Positions 1 through 8,101 of a stretch of 64,000 bases of DNA are shown here, in pieces; the stretch's first letter is position 1; each line of letters begins with the position of its first letter. Location: positions 62,001 through 126,000 of the forward strand of contig JOGW01000007.1 of assembly GCA_000721375.1 (NCBI GenBank), written 5' to 3'. The stretch comes from Streptomyces sp. NRRL B-3428 (GTDB lineage: Bacteria > Actinomycetota > Actinomycetes > Streptomycetales > Streptomycetaceae). The position numbers and the translations under genes were made by a program. Below the pieces are notes generated by a model that saw nothing but the letters and a program-made list of their open reading frames with translations, had not been told where the DNA came from and did not search any database.

Positions 1-2
1 TC

Positions 3-413
3 GCCTCCGGCGTCACGTACTCGCTGGCCGCCGGGAACGGCAACTTCCTCGGCTGGCCGCAGAACGCCTGCAACTCCTCGCCGGCCAGGGTGCCCGAGGC
101 GATCACGGTGGGTGCCACGGACCGCAACGACCGGCGCGCGTCCTTCTCCAACTACGGCACCTGCCTCGACCTGTTCGCCCCGGGTGTGAGCGTCACCTCG
201 TCGTGGATCACCAACGACACCGCGACCAACACCATCAGCGGTACGTCGATGGCGGCGCCGCACACGGCCGGTGTGGCCGCGCTGTATCTGGCCACCCACG
301 CGGGTGCCACCCCGGCGCAGGTGCGCGACGCGCTGGTGAACGGGGCGACCAGCGGGAAGGTGCAGGATCCGCGGACCGGGTCGCCGAACAAGTTGCTGTA
401 CTCGCTGCTGTAA
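3..413 (+). CDS. Secreted subtilisin-like serine protease (S8), C-terminal part
   Basis: Only the C-terminal 136 residues lie in the window; the open frame runs off the left edge, so the prepeptide and the Asp and His of the triad are outside. What is seen is the end of an S8 catalytic domain: an oxyanion-type segment AAGNGN, the stretch SPARVPEAITVGATD, and the nucleophile loop GTSMAAPHTAG. Streptomyces has many extracellular subtilases of this arrangement that degrade protein outside the cell. The chain stops about 40 residues after the active-site helix, so no C-terminal extra domain such as P/Homo B is attached. A strong hairpin follows 15 bases after the stop. Family assignment is secure; the substrate cannot be told. 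Confidence 0.93.
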   Translation, partial: ASGVTYSLAAGNGNFLGWPQNACNSSPARVPEAITVGATDRNDRRASFSNYGTCLDLFAPGVSVTSSWITNDTATNTISGTSMAAPHTAGVAALYLATHAGATPAQVRDALVNGATSGKVQDPRTGSPNKLLYSLL

Positions 414-428
414 GAGACCCGTTCCCCT

Positions 429-458
429 CGGCCCGGGGTGGAGATCCACCCCGGGCCG
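429..458 (+). terminator. Hairpin terminator after the subtilase
   Basis: Thirteen to fourteen paired bases (arm CGGCCCGGGGTGGA, 429-442, against 445-458) follow the protease stop. The loop is minimal and there is no T run, which is usual for terminators in this kind of genome. Confidence 0.6.
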
Positions 459-507
459 GGTGCTGTCACGATGAACGGGACCGCACCAACTCTCAGGGGG
501 CCCCACC

Positions 508-699
508 ATGACCGTGATCCTGCTGCTCGGCCTCGTCGCTCTCGCCGCCCTCGGCTGCGTCTGCGTCGTCTGGGCCGCCCGTGGCGGACCGCGCTGGGTG
601 CGCGGCGTGGCCACGGCGACGCTGGCGGCGGGCGAGGTGGTGCGGCGGGCGCAGCGGGCCGACCGGCGCAAGGACCAGGGACAGCAGGACAACCTGTAG
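508..699 (+). CDS. Small single-pass membrane protein, unknown function
   Basis: This short gene encodes 63 residues. Residues 2 to about 24 are a hydrophobic helix (MTVILLLGLVALAALG...), followed by a basic, charged tail ending in KDQGQQDNL. The layout suggests an N-terminal membrane anchor with a cytoplasmic basic tail. The ATG has a run of five G at 497-501 with normal spacing, which supports translation. It lies alone between the protease terminator and the convergent VWA gene. I do not recognise a family. The call as a real gene rests on the ribosome site, codon usage like its neighbours, and the membrane segment. Confidence 0.55.
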   Translation: MTVILLLGLVALAALGCVCVVWAARGGPRWVRGVATATLAAGEVVRRAQRADRRKDQGQQDNL

Positions 700-727
700 C
701 CGACCCGACCGCTGCTGCCCGGCCGCT

Positions 728-800
728 GACCGCTACAGGTCGACCGCTGCCGCCGACCGCTACAGGTCGACCTCTGCCGCCGACCGCTACAGCTCGCCCT
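728..800. repeat. 27-bp tandem repeat at the 3' end of the VWA gene
   Basis: Units start at 728, 755 and 782. The first two are 27 bases long and differ at one position; the third is partial. The third copy contains the VWA stop codon (787-789), so the gene end seems to have been duplicated outward into the intergenic space. Confidence 0.75.
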
Positions 801-2451
801 CCGGCTCCCCGTCCCCCGTCCGCTCGGGAGCCGGTGCCAGGCCGAGGATCCGGCAGGCCTGTTCCAGGGCCTTCGCGAGGTCACGTACCGCCGAGTCGCC
901 GGTCGATGTGGCCAACTGGCTTGCTGCCGACTGCAGTTCGGGCAGCGAAGGGGCACCGGGCAGCGTGCCGGTACCCGTCTTCGACATCTCGTCCTCGGTG
1001 CACTCCGTCTCCGACTCGCACGGCCGGTAGCCGGCCCCGCCCCGCAGCCCGTCCGCGAAGTACCCGGCGACCGCGGCGACTTGGAGCGACTCGTCGGTGC
1101 CGTCGCCCCACAGGGACTCCTTCAGCGCGGAGGCCTCGATCTGCTCCGACTCCTCGTGCGGGGAGCGGTTGTCGGGGTCGAGCCACCGCACGCTCGCGGT
1201 CGCGACATGTCCGGTGCCGGCGCCTTCGCGCAGCCGTACCGCATAGAGCGCCGTCACCGTGTGCCCGGGCCCGACCTCGCCGCCGTCCACGCGGTCGTCG
1301 CGGAAGTCCTCGTCGGCCACCTCGCGGTTCTCGTAGCCGATCAGCTTGAACTGCTTGACCGTGTTCGGGTCGAAGGCGACCTGCGCCTTGGCGTCACGGG
1401 CCCGCAGTTCGATGTTGGCGGGCAGATCCTCGCAGAACACCTTCTCCGCCTCGCCGATGTCCGAGACGTAGACGGTGTGCCCGTCGCCCTTGTTGGTGAG
1501 CCGCTCCATCAGCTGATCGCCGTACTCGCTGCCGACACCCACCCCGAACAAGGTGATCCCGTGCTCCTTGCGCTCGTCCTCGATGCGCTCGAGGATCGCG
1601 TCCGCGTCGGTCTCGCCGGTGTTGGCGAGGGCGTCGGAGAGCAGCACGACACGGTTGGTGGAGGCGGGGACCTTGCCGTCCACGGCAGTGTCGTAGCCCT
1701 CCTCGACGCCGGCCGCGACATTGGTCGAGTCGGTGGGCTGCAGGTCGTCGATCACGTCGTGGACCTTGTCGCGGTTGCCGCCGAGCCGGGTCATGTCGAG
1801 GACGGTCTCGGCCTCGTTGCTGAAGGTCACGATGGCCACGGAGTCGTCGGAGCGCAGCCGGTTCGTCATCAGGTCGAGCGATTCGCGTACGAGGTCGAGG
1901 CGGCCCGGCTCGGCCATGGAGCCGGAGATGTCCACCACGAAGGTGAGGGCCGCGGCCGGCCGTCGTTTCTCGTCGCTCGCGCGGGTGGCGAGTCCGACGC
2001 GCATCAGGGACCAGTCCGGGTCGCCGGTGCGGGCGCCGTCGACGGTCACCGAGAAGCCGTCGCCGTCGGGGCGTTCGTAGTCCCCGCGGAAGCTGTTGAC
2101 GAACTCCTCGGGCCGTACGTTCGCCGGATCGGGCAGCCGGCCCTCTCCGAGGGAGCGGCGCGCGTACCCGTAGGAGGCCGTGTCGACATCGAGCGCGAAG
2201 GTGGAGAGATAGTCCGGCGCGGGCGCGATCTCCTTGCCCTCGCTGTCCTGTTGCGCCCCTTCGGTGCCCTTCGGCTGGTCCGGTGCGGGAATCAAGGGCG
2301 CCTCCCGGCCGCCGCCCTTGCTCGACCGGTCGGCGTTGTCGCTGCTGCCGCCGGCCCCGCAGCCGGTCGCCAGCACCGCTCCGGCCGCCACCAGACCGAT
2401 CGCCGCGGTGCGTATCCGTGTGCGTCCCACTTTTGGTACCCCCTCGGTCAA
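787..2451 (-). CDS. VWA-domain lipoprotein (YfbK-like, VWA plus DUF3520)
   Basis: The 554-residue protein starts with a lipoprotein signal: basic start, hydrophobic stretch and the cleavage site ATGC, with the lipidated Cys at residue 31. A Gly/Ser-rich linker follows. Next come the YfbK-type N-terminal region (FALDVDTASYGYARR), a von Willebrand A domain with an intact metal site DISGSM, and a C-terminal DUF3520-type region. The domain order matches the known bacterial YfbK family, which is tethered outside the membrane; its partner is generally unknown. The gene is monocistronic and convergent with the small membrane protein. The chosen ATG leaves a normal signal peptide. The role is probably cell-surface adhesion or complex assembly, which is an inference. 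Confidence 0.88.
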   Translation of the reverse strand: MTEGVPKVGRTRIRTAAIGLVAAGAVLATGCGAGGSSDNADRSSKGGGREAPLIPAPDQPKGTEGAQQDSEGKEIAPAPDYLSTFALDVDTASYGYARRSLGEGRLPDPANVRPEEFVNSFRGDYERPDGDGFSVTVDGARTGDPDWSLMRVGLATRASDEKRRPAAALTFVVDISGSMAEPGRLDLVRESLDLMTNRLRSDDSVAIVTFSNEAETVLDMTRLGGNRDKVHDVIDDLQPTDSTNVAAGVEEGYDTAVDGKVPASTNRVVLLSDALANTGETDADAILERIEDERKEHGITLFGVGVGSEYGDQLMERLTNKGDGHTVYVSDIGEAEKVFCEDLPANIELRARDAKAQVAFDPNTVKQFKLIGYENREVADEDFRDDRVDGGEVGPGHTVTALYAVRLREGAGTGHVATASVRWLDPDNRSPHEESEQIEASALKESLWGDGTDESLQVAAVAGYFADGLRGGAGYRPCESETECTEDEMSKTGTGTLPGAPSLPELQSAASQLATSTGDSAVRDLAKALEQACRILGLAPAPERTGDGEPEGEL

Positions 2452-2567
2452 CGGTTCTGCGACTGTGACGCAGGGGGTCCCCGGAATGTGCGGTCCAAGT
2501 GATTGCGGAAGAGTTGCGATGCGGCAACGCCGGTCGCGGGCCGATAACGATGATCGCGGGGCGGTTA

Positions 2568-2594
2568 CGAGGTGAGGTCGGAGTCATCACCTCG
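2568..2594 (-). terminator. Hairpin downstream of the ABC permease operon
   Basis: An 8-bp stem (CGAGGTGA, 2568-2575, and TCACCTCG, 2587-2594) lies 42 bases after the permease stop in the direction of transcription. It has an 11-base loop and no T run. It also lies upstream of the VWA gene and could serve there instead. Confidence 0.4.
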
Positions 2595-2635
2595 ATCGCG
2601 GAACCATAACTTCCGCCCCGATGGCAGAAGTCGAT

Positions 2636-3526
2636 CTAGGACACGATGTCCTTCTTCGCGAAGGCACGGAACGCCAGCGCGATCAGCACCACGGCATACG
2701 TGACCGAGACGGCCGCACCCTGGATCATCCCGCCCCACTCCAGCTTCGGCTGCAGGGCGTCGATCCAGGCGAACTGCCAGTGCGCGGGCAGCACATTGCG
2801 CCAGTCGCCGAGCGCGGTCACCGCGTCGAGGACATTGCCCACGATGGTCAGGCCCACCGCGCCGCCGACCGCGCCGAGCGGCGCATCGGTCTTCACGGAG
2901 AGCCAGAACGCGAGGCCCGCGGTGACCAGTTGGGAAAGGAAGACGAAGACGACGACGATGAGCAGCCGGCCCGCCGACTCCCCCGCCCCGATTCCGCCGC
3001 CGGTCGGCAGTTGCAGCGGTCCCCAGCCGTACGCGGCCGTGCCCACCGCGAGTGCGACGAGCGGCAGCAGCACCATGGCCGCCGCGCTGAACGCCAGCGC
3101 GACCGAGAGTTTGCTCCACAGGAGCCGGGCGCGCGGCACGGGCGCCGCGAGCAGATAGCGCAGCGAGGACCAGCTGGCCTCGGAGGCCACGGTGTCGCCG
3201 TGGAACAGGGCGACGGGGACCACCAGCAGGAAGCCGGCCGAGACGAAGAGGCAGGTGGCGGCGAAGTTGGCGCCGGACTCGGTGGCCGTCTGCATCAGCG
3301 TCGGGCCGCGGTCGCCGTCCCCGTCCGGGGTGCCGCCGATCGCGAAGGCCGCGACCAGGATGAACGGCAGGACCGCGAGGATCCCGGCCATCACCATGGT
3401 CCGGCGCCGCTTGAGCTGGCGCAGCGCCTCCACCCGGAAGGGCAGGGTGCGCCCGGCCCGGTAGCCGGGGGCGGCTTCCGCCACGGGGGCACCCGGCCGC
3501 GCGCTCGCGTCCGTCTGTGTGCTCAT
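2636..3526 (-). CDS. ABC-2 type transporter permease
   Basis: The 296-residue protein has about six hydrophobic helices after a 50-residue cytoplasmic N-terminus. The first is within MVMAGILAVLPFILVAAFAIGG, and others cover FAATCLFVSAGFLLVVPVALF and LLIVVVFVFLSQLVTAGLAFWL. This is the layout of the ABC-2 permease family. Its ATG overlaps the stop of the upstream hydrolase-ATPase gene by four bases (ATGA), so the two are translationally coupled and must form one transporter. The frame stays open upstream, but coding is clearly that of the overlapping ATPase there, so the ATG at 3526 is the start. The transported molecule is unknown. Confidence 0.88.
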   Translation of the reverse strand: MSTQTDASARPGAPVAEAAPGYRAGRTLPFRVEALRQLKRRRTMVMAGILAVLPFILVAAFAIGGTPDGDGDRGPTLMQTATESGANFAATCLFVSAGFLLVVPVALFHGDTVASEASWSSLRYLLAAPVPRARLLWSKLSVALAFSAAAMVLLPLVALAVGTAAYGWGPLQLPTGGGIGAGESAGRLLIVVVFVFLSQLVTAGLAFWLSVKTDAPLGAVGGAVGLTIVGNVLDAVTALGDWRNVLPAHWQFAWIDALQPKLEWGGMIQGAAVSVTYAVVLIALAFRAFAKKDIVS

Positions 3527-6174
3527 GCCGAGCCTCCGATCAGGTTCAGGAACGCGTCCTCCAGGCGGCGGTGCGGGCCCACCCCGGTCACCGGCACTTC
3601 GAGGCGCAGGAGTTCGGCGAGCAGGTCGGGCACGCTCGCACCGTCGAGCCGTACGAGCAGACCGCCCTCGGTGAGGACCGCCGACCCGATGCCGGGCAGC
3701 GAGTCGATCTTCTCGGCGACGGGCTCCGCCACAGGCGTCGCCGTCGACACGAGCAGCGTCTCGCCCGAGCCGACGATCTCGGCCACTGGGCCTGCCTGCA
3801 CGAGCCGTCCACGGTCCATGACGACCAGATGCGTACAGGACTGCTCGACCTCGGCGAGGAGATGGCTGGAGACGATGACGGTGCGCCCGGCCGCCGCGTA
3901 CCGGATCATCACCTCGCGCATCTCGCGGATCTGCGGCGGGTCGAGGCCGTTGGTGGGTTCGTCGAGGATCAGCAGATCCGGCAGCCCGAGCATGGCCTGG
4001 GCGATGGCCAGACGCTGGCGCATGCCCTGCGAGTACGTGCGGACGGCGCGTGCGAGGGCGTCGCCGAGTCCGGCGATCTCCAACGCCTCGTCGATATGGG
4101 CGTCTTCGGCCGGGCGGCCGGTGGCGGCCCAGTACAGCTCGAGGTTCTCGCGGCCGCTCAAGTGCGGCAGGAAGCCCGCGCCCTCGACGAACGCACCGAC
4201 CCGGGACAGGACCGGGGCGCCCGGCCGGATGGCGTGCCCGAAGACCCGGATCTCGCCCTCGTCGGGCCTGATCAGGCCCATGAGCATGCGCAGGGTGGTG
4301 GTCTTGCCCGCGCCGTTCGGACCGAGGAGTCCGAGGACCTGGCCCTTTTCGACGCGGAAGGTCAGATCCCGTACGGAATACCGGTCCGACTTGCCGTACT
4401 TCTTGCTCAAGTCGGTGATCTGCAGGGGCACTTCGGCGAGCGTCGGGTCCGCGGGAGGTGCGGCCACGCGTCGGCGTGCGGTGAAGAGGAGTCCGGCGGC
4501 GATGACGACGCCGGCCAGGGGAAGGATCCACACCCAGGCGGGCAGCGGCGCGGCGGCCGTCTTCACTCCGGGGGCCGTGGGCACGCTCAGGTCGCCCTGC
4601 AGCGTCACCTTGTACGTGGCCGGCTCGACGGGTGAGGCATAGCCGAGGTCGGTGGAGGAGAGCGCGAGGCGCAGCCTGTGTCCGGACGGCACCTCGTAGT
4701 CGATGGCGGGCAGGGTGAGCTCGACGTCCTTGCCGTCCTTCGCGTCGGTCACGCGGACCGGCGAGACCAGCTGCGAGGGCAGCACCTGCTGACGTCCGTC
4801 GGGCCCCACGTCGTACACCTTCGCGAAGAGCACCGCCTCACCCGAGTCCGACTGCACCCGTACGCGCGCGGTGGGCGAGCCGGTGATCCGCAGGTCCTTG
4901 TCGAGGGGCGCCGAGTCGAAGCTCGCGAACTGTCCGGGGAAGTCGAGCGAGAGCCCGCCGAGCCCGAGCGAGGAGAGCTGACTCAGACCGCCGCCGAGCC
5001 CGGGCACGGTGGAGATCGCGGGCGGGCTCGAACCCGCCGGATTGCGCAGGGACTTCGTGCCCTTCTTCAGCTCCACCGTCTTCAGGCCGCTGTCGAGCCC
5101 TGGGTACTGACCGTCGGTCGCGCCCCTGAGCTGCGCCCGCCCGTCGGTGGAGTCGACTCCTCCGGTACGGGTGACACGGAACGCGGGACCGGTGTCGGCG
5201 CCCTTGTCGTCCTTCAGATAGCGGTCGAACCACCCCGTCACCCGGGCCTGGGCCCGCCCGGTCTCCATGTCGCCGCCGTCATGGCCGCCCGCCAGCCAGT
5301 CCACGGCGACCGGGCCGCCGTTGTCCCCTATGGCCTTCGCCATCGCATCGGCCTGGCCGAGCGGGAAGAGCGAGTCGGTCTGGCCCTGCAGGATCAGCGC
5401 GGGCACCTTGATCTTCTCGCCCACCGCGGACGGGCTGCGCTCGGCGAGCATCCGCTCCGCCTGCGCATCGGGCTTCCCGGCGACCGCGACCCGGTTGTAC
5501 ATCTCGCAGATCTGCTGCTCGAAGCGGTCGCAGCCACCGCCGGTGGACAGGAAGATGCCGGCCCACAGCTTCTTGAAGACACCGCTCGGGAACAGCGCGT
5601 CACTCAGATTCCAGTACGCGATGAGCGGTGCGATCGCGTCCACGCGCTCGTCGTATCCGGCGGCAAGAAGCGAGACCGCCCCTCCGTACGAGGCGCCCGT
5701 GACGCCCACCCGCGGGTCGCCGTCCTTGTCGAGCTGGACCTCGGGGCGCTTCGCCAGCCAGTCGATCATCTTCGACACATCGGCGACCTCCGCCTTCGGG
5801 TCGTTGAGTCCGATCTTGCCGGTGGACTTCCCGAAGCCGCGTGCGGACCAGGTCAGGACCGCATAGCCGGCACGCGCGAGGTCCTCGGCCTGCGACCGCA
5901 CGTCCTGCTTGCTGCCGCCGAAGCCATGGCCGATGAGCACGGCAGGACGCCTCGTACCCGCGTCCCCCGCCGTGAAGTACGAGGTGTCGATCCGCGCCCC
6001 GTCCAGCTCCATCACGGTGTCGGCGCGGTGCACGGCCGGCTCGTCGGCGGCGACCGCCGACACCACCGCCGTACTCGCGCCCACGAGCACGGCCAGCGCC
6101 GCGCCCGCCGCGGCGAGCCGGCGCGAGCGCGGCCAGGTGCGGGCACGCTTCAGCCCGGGCAGTCGAAGATCCAT
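3523..6174 (-). CDS. Fusion: exported X-Pro-peptidase-like hydrolase joined to an ABC ATPase
   Basis: This single 883-residue chain carries two enzymes. Residues 18-43 form a signal or anchor helix. Residues 50-320 are an alpha/beta hydrolase with nucleophile Ser162 (GASYGG), probable Asp267 and His298. Residues 420-530 resemble the PepX_C beta domain of CocE/X-Pro peptidases. Residues 546-566 form a membrane helix. Residues 585-883 are a complete ABC ATPase: Walker A GPNGAGKT at 618-625, signature YSQGM, Walker B LLILDEPT. Two membrane crossings place the hydrolase outside and the ATPase inside. The ABC-2 permease follows with an ATGA overlap. The likely role is export coupled to hydrolysis of a peptide or ester at the outer face; this is inferred. 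The start at 6174 leaves a proper signal helix; upstream codons in frame look non-coding. Confidence 0.9.
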   Translation of the reverse strand: MDLRLPGLKRARTWPRSRRLAAAGAALAVLVGASTAVVSAVAADEPAVHRADTVMELDGARIDTSYFTAGDAGTRRPAVLIGHGFGGSKQDVRSQAEDLARAGYAVLTWSARGFGKSTGKIGLNDPKAEVADVSKMIDWLAKRPEVQLDKDGDPRVGVTGASYGGAVSLLAAGYDERVDAIAPLIAYWNLSDALFPSGVFKKLWAGIFLSTGGGCDRFEQQICEMYNRVAVAGKPDAQAERMLAERSPSAVGEKIKVPALILQGQTDSLFPLGQADAMAKAIGDNGGPVAVDWLAGGHDGGDMETGRAQARVTGWFDRYLKDDKGADTGPAFRVTRTGGVDSTDGRAQLRGATDGQYPGLDSGLKTVELKKGTKSLRNPAGSSPPAISTVPGLGGGLSQLSSLGLGGLSLDFPGQFASFDSAPLDKDLRITGSPTARVRVQSDSGEAVLFAKVYDVGPDGRQQVLPSQLVSPVRVTDAKDGKDVELTLPAIDYEVPSGHRLRLALSSTDLGYASPVEPATYKVTLQGDLSVPTAPGVKTAAAPLPAWVWILPLAGVVIAAGLLFTARRRVAAPPADPTLAEVPLQITDLSKKYGKSDRYSVRDLTFRVEKGQVLGLLGPNGAGKTTTLRMLMGLIRPDEGEIRVFGHAIRPGAPVLSRVGAFVEGAGFLPHLSGRENLELYWAATGRPAEDAHIDEALEIAGLGDALARAVRTYSQGMRQRLAIAQAMLGLPDLLILDEPTNGLDPPQIREMREVMIRYAAAGRTVIVSSHLLAEVEQSCTHLVVMDRGRLVQAGPVAEIVGSGETLLVSTATPVAEPVAEKIDSLPGIGSAVLTEGGLLVRLDGASVPDLLAELLRLEVPVTGVGPHRRLEDAFLNLIGGSA

Positions 6175-6410
6175 GCATACGAGCGTAAGCGGGCCCTCGG
6201 ACAATCGCGGCCCCCGCCGGACCGAGTCCCCGGGCCTCCCCGAGGCGTAGAAGACGTGCCCGGCATACCGCAGACGCAGTACGTGACCGTCCATCGGTTA
6301 CGGGCGTGTTAAGCCGCACCTTACTCGGGGCATTCCGGGCATTTCAGATAGGGAGCGCTACCACTTCTGACGGGTCGTCAAGCGGACTGCGCGGCGGCCT
6401 TCACATGTCA

Positions 6411-6439
6411 TTGACATCTCCGGCACCTGGCGCGCTAAT
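6411..6439 (+). promoter_or_regulatory. Probable vegetative promoter for the exported-protein pair
   Basis: TTGACA at 6411-6416 is followed after 17 bases by GCTAAT at 6434-6439. Transcription would start near 6446 and give a leader of about 230 bases that includes the hairpin at 6511-6553. Confidence 0.55.
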
Positions 6440-6510
6440 GCGACCACCGCACCACAGCTATCCAAGAGCAATAACGAGCACGCACAGATCCATCACTGAA
6501 CACACAAAGA

Positions 6511-6553
6511 ACCGGCCACCCTTTCCCGCGCCAACAGGTCAAGGGTGGCCGGT
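6511..6553 (+). promoter_or_regulatory. Perfect 13-bp leader hairpin
   Basis: ACCGGCCACCCTT at 6511-6523 pairs exactly with AAGGGTGGCCGGT at 6541-6553 across a 17-base loop. It lies inside the predicted 5' leader of the gene at 6679, about 125 bases before its start. It could act as an attenuator, an RNA stabiliser, or the terminator of a short transcript from the promoter at 6411. Confidence 0.5.
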
Positions 6554-6678
6554 CTGTCGGCACAGGAGTGCCGGTCCCAATGTAAGCGCCAATCGCCTTG
6601 GGCCGACAGCTCCTGTGATCACGTACGGCCTCAACTGCCGTACTGCCACTGGATCACGACCCAAGGGGGCACCACCCA

Positions 6679-8007
6679 GTGAGAACCACCCGCAAACGAA
6701 GTCTGGCCTGCGTGGGAGCGCTGGCCCTTGCCGTGGGGGCGGGAGTCGTGGGGCTCGCGGCCCCCGCGAGCGCCGTGACGGGTACCGCCACGGCCAGCAT
6801 GCACTGTCAGCTGCCACCGGGCTCTCCGACGCCGAACCCGCGTGACATGAACTCCACGTACACCGTGGAGGTCCCGGACAACGTGCAGCCCGGTGACGTA
6901 CTGCCGGTCGGCTCGGTCAAGGTGACACCCTCGCCGACCGGCGTGACGGTGCCGCTGGCGCTCACGCTGAACATGACGCCGTCGCTGACCTTCGAGCTGG
7001 AGAACTCGGGGATTCCCGCGGGTACGACGGTGACGGTCACGGGCGACAAGCAGGGCTCGCAGGACGTGCCGGCGGGCGGTGAGCCGTCGATCGCGCCCTG
7101 GACGAACAACGCGCCGATCACCATCCCGGCCTCGGCCACGCCCGGTGCCATCAAGTGGCTGGCCCACTCGTCCAAGACGATCACCTCGATCACCGCCCCG
7201 CCGCTCGGCGACCAGTCCACGGACTGCACGGCGAACGCGCCCAAGGTCGCGATCGTCACCAACCAGATCCCGGTGCCGACCGTACCCACCACGACCAAGC
7301 TGACCCCGAACAGCGGTGGTGCGGGCACGGCCGTGACGGCTTCGGGTATCAACTTCGCGCCGGGTGCGGTGACTTGTACGGCCTCGCTGGCCGGCGTGGA
7401 CACCGACACCGCCAGCGGCACGGCGGACGCGGCGGGTAACGCGACCTGTACGGTCACGCTCACCACCAAGGCCGACAAGGTCCGTATCAACAACACCGCG
7501 GGCAAGCCCTTCGTCTGGGTCGCGCCCATCGAGGGTGTGCCGCACCCGGTCGACATCGAGGTGCTTCCGGGCGCCCTGGCGATCGGACCCGCGGGCGGTC
7601 TGCCCACGCTGGACATGGGCTCGATCACCATCAACGGCAAGTCCCAGACGGTGACCGGCACGTTCAACGCCGCCGCCGTACAGGACTTCCGCGGTGGCAG
7701 CCTCGGCTGGGACGTGACCGTGACGAGGACGCCGTTCCTCAACGCGGCCACCGGGCACGCGATGAGCACCGCGGCGCTCACCATCACGCCGACCTGTGCC
7801 GTGACCAACCCGGACAGCCCGAGCCCGTGCACCGTGGGCGCGGCCGGAGCGATCACGGACGTACCGAAGCAGGTCGCCTCGCAGGCGGCCGCTGGTGACG
7901 ACCTCACCGGCGGCGAGTTCGCGGTCGGCGGCGGGGCCTCGCTGAAGCTTCCGCCGTTCATGTTCGCGGACGCCTATCAGTCGGTCGTCACGTTCTCGAT
8001 GGCGTAA
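6679..8007 (+). CDS. Exported beta-sandwich cell-surface protein, unknown family
   Basis: The 442-residue protein begins with a clear signal peptide (basic MRTTRKR, hydrophobic core, cleavage near APASA at about residue 32). The rest is rich in Thr, Val, Pro, Gly and Ala and short beta strands, with few Cys. A central segment around residues 210-265 (KLTPNSGGAGTAVTASGINFAPG) looks like an IPT/TIG or Ig-like repeat. The GTG start has AAGGGGG about nine bases upstream. It is followed by the DUF916-like membrane-anchored gene, with a hairpin between. In Gram-positive bacteria DUF916 proteins work with WxL surface proteins; I do not see a WxL motif here, so partnership is only suggested by position. 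Confidence 0.75.
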   Translation: MRTTRKRSLACVGALALAVGAGVVGLAAPASAVTGTATASMHCQLPPGSPTPNPRDMNSTYTVEVPDNVQPGDVLPVGSVKVTPSPTGVTVPLALTLNMTPSLTFELENSGIPAGTTVTVTGDKQGSQDVPAGGEPSIAPWTNNAPITIPASATPGAIKWLAHSSKTITSITAPPLGDQSTDCTANAPKVAIVTNQIPVPTVPTTTKLTPNSGGAGTAVTASGINFAPGAVTCTASLAGVDTDTASGTADAAGNATCTVTLTTKADKVRINNTAGKPFVWVAPIEGVPHPVDIEVLPGALAIGPAGGLPTLDMGSITINGKSQTVTGTFNAAAVQDFRGGSLGWDVTVTRTPFLNAATGHAMSTAALTITPTCAVTNPDSPSPCTVGAAGAITDVPKQVASQAAAGDDLTGGEFAVGGGASLKLPPFMFADAYQSVVTFSMA

Positions 8008-8021
8008 CACCAGTTAGAGGG

Positions 8022-8065
8022 GGCAGGGTGCGCTCCGGCTCAGGTTCATGAGAGCGCGCCCTGCC
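8022..8065 (+). terminator. Hairpin between the two exported-protein genes
   Basis: A 14-bp stem (GGCAGGGTGCGCTC at 8022-8035 with 8052-8065, one G-U pair) follows the first gene directly and ends 36 bases before the next start. It may terminate or reduce transcription into the second gene. Confidence 0.55.
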
Positions 8066-8101
8066 TCAACACCCGTATACGAAAGCCCTCTTGGAGCAGG
8101 C

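Larger units (their letters stand above)
6175..6678. other. 504-bp divergent intergenic region with promoter and leader hairpin
   Basis: No gene is visible. The region is less GC-rich than the surroundings around 6400-6510. It holds a sigma-70-type promoter at 6411-6439 and a perfect 13-bp hairpin at 6511-6553, both oriented toward the exported protein gene at 6679. The part next to 6174 must contain the promoter for the hydrolase-ABC operon, which I could not place. Confidence 0.6.

Noticed and set aside
1081..2502. Long open frame on the plus strand opposite the VWA gene
   Set aside because: It mirrors the GC-rich codons of the real gene, has Arg/Gly/Val-rich content, no ribosome site and no motif.
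3527..4531. Upstream extension of the permease frame
   Set aside because: It overlaps the ABC ATPase coding sequence and its residues are Arg-rich shadow; the ATG at 3526 with the ATGA overlap explains the start.
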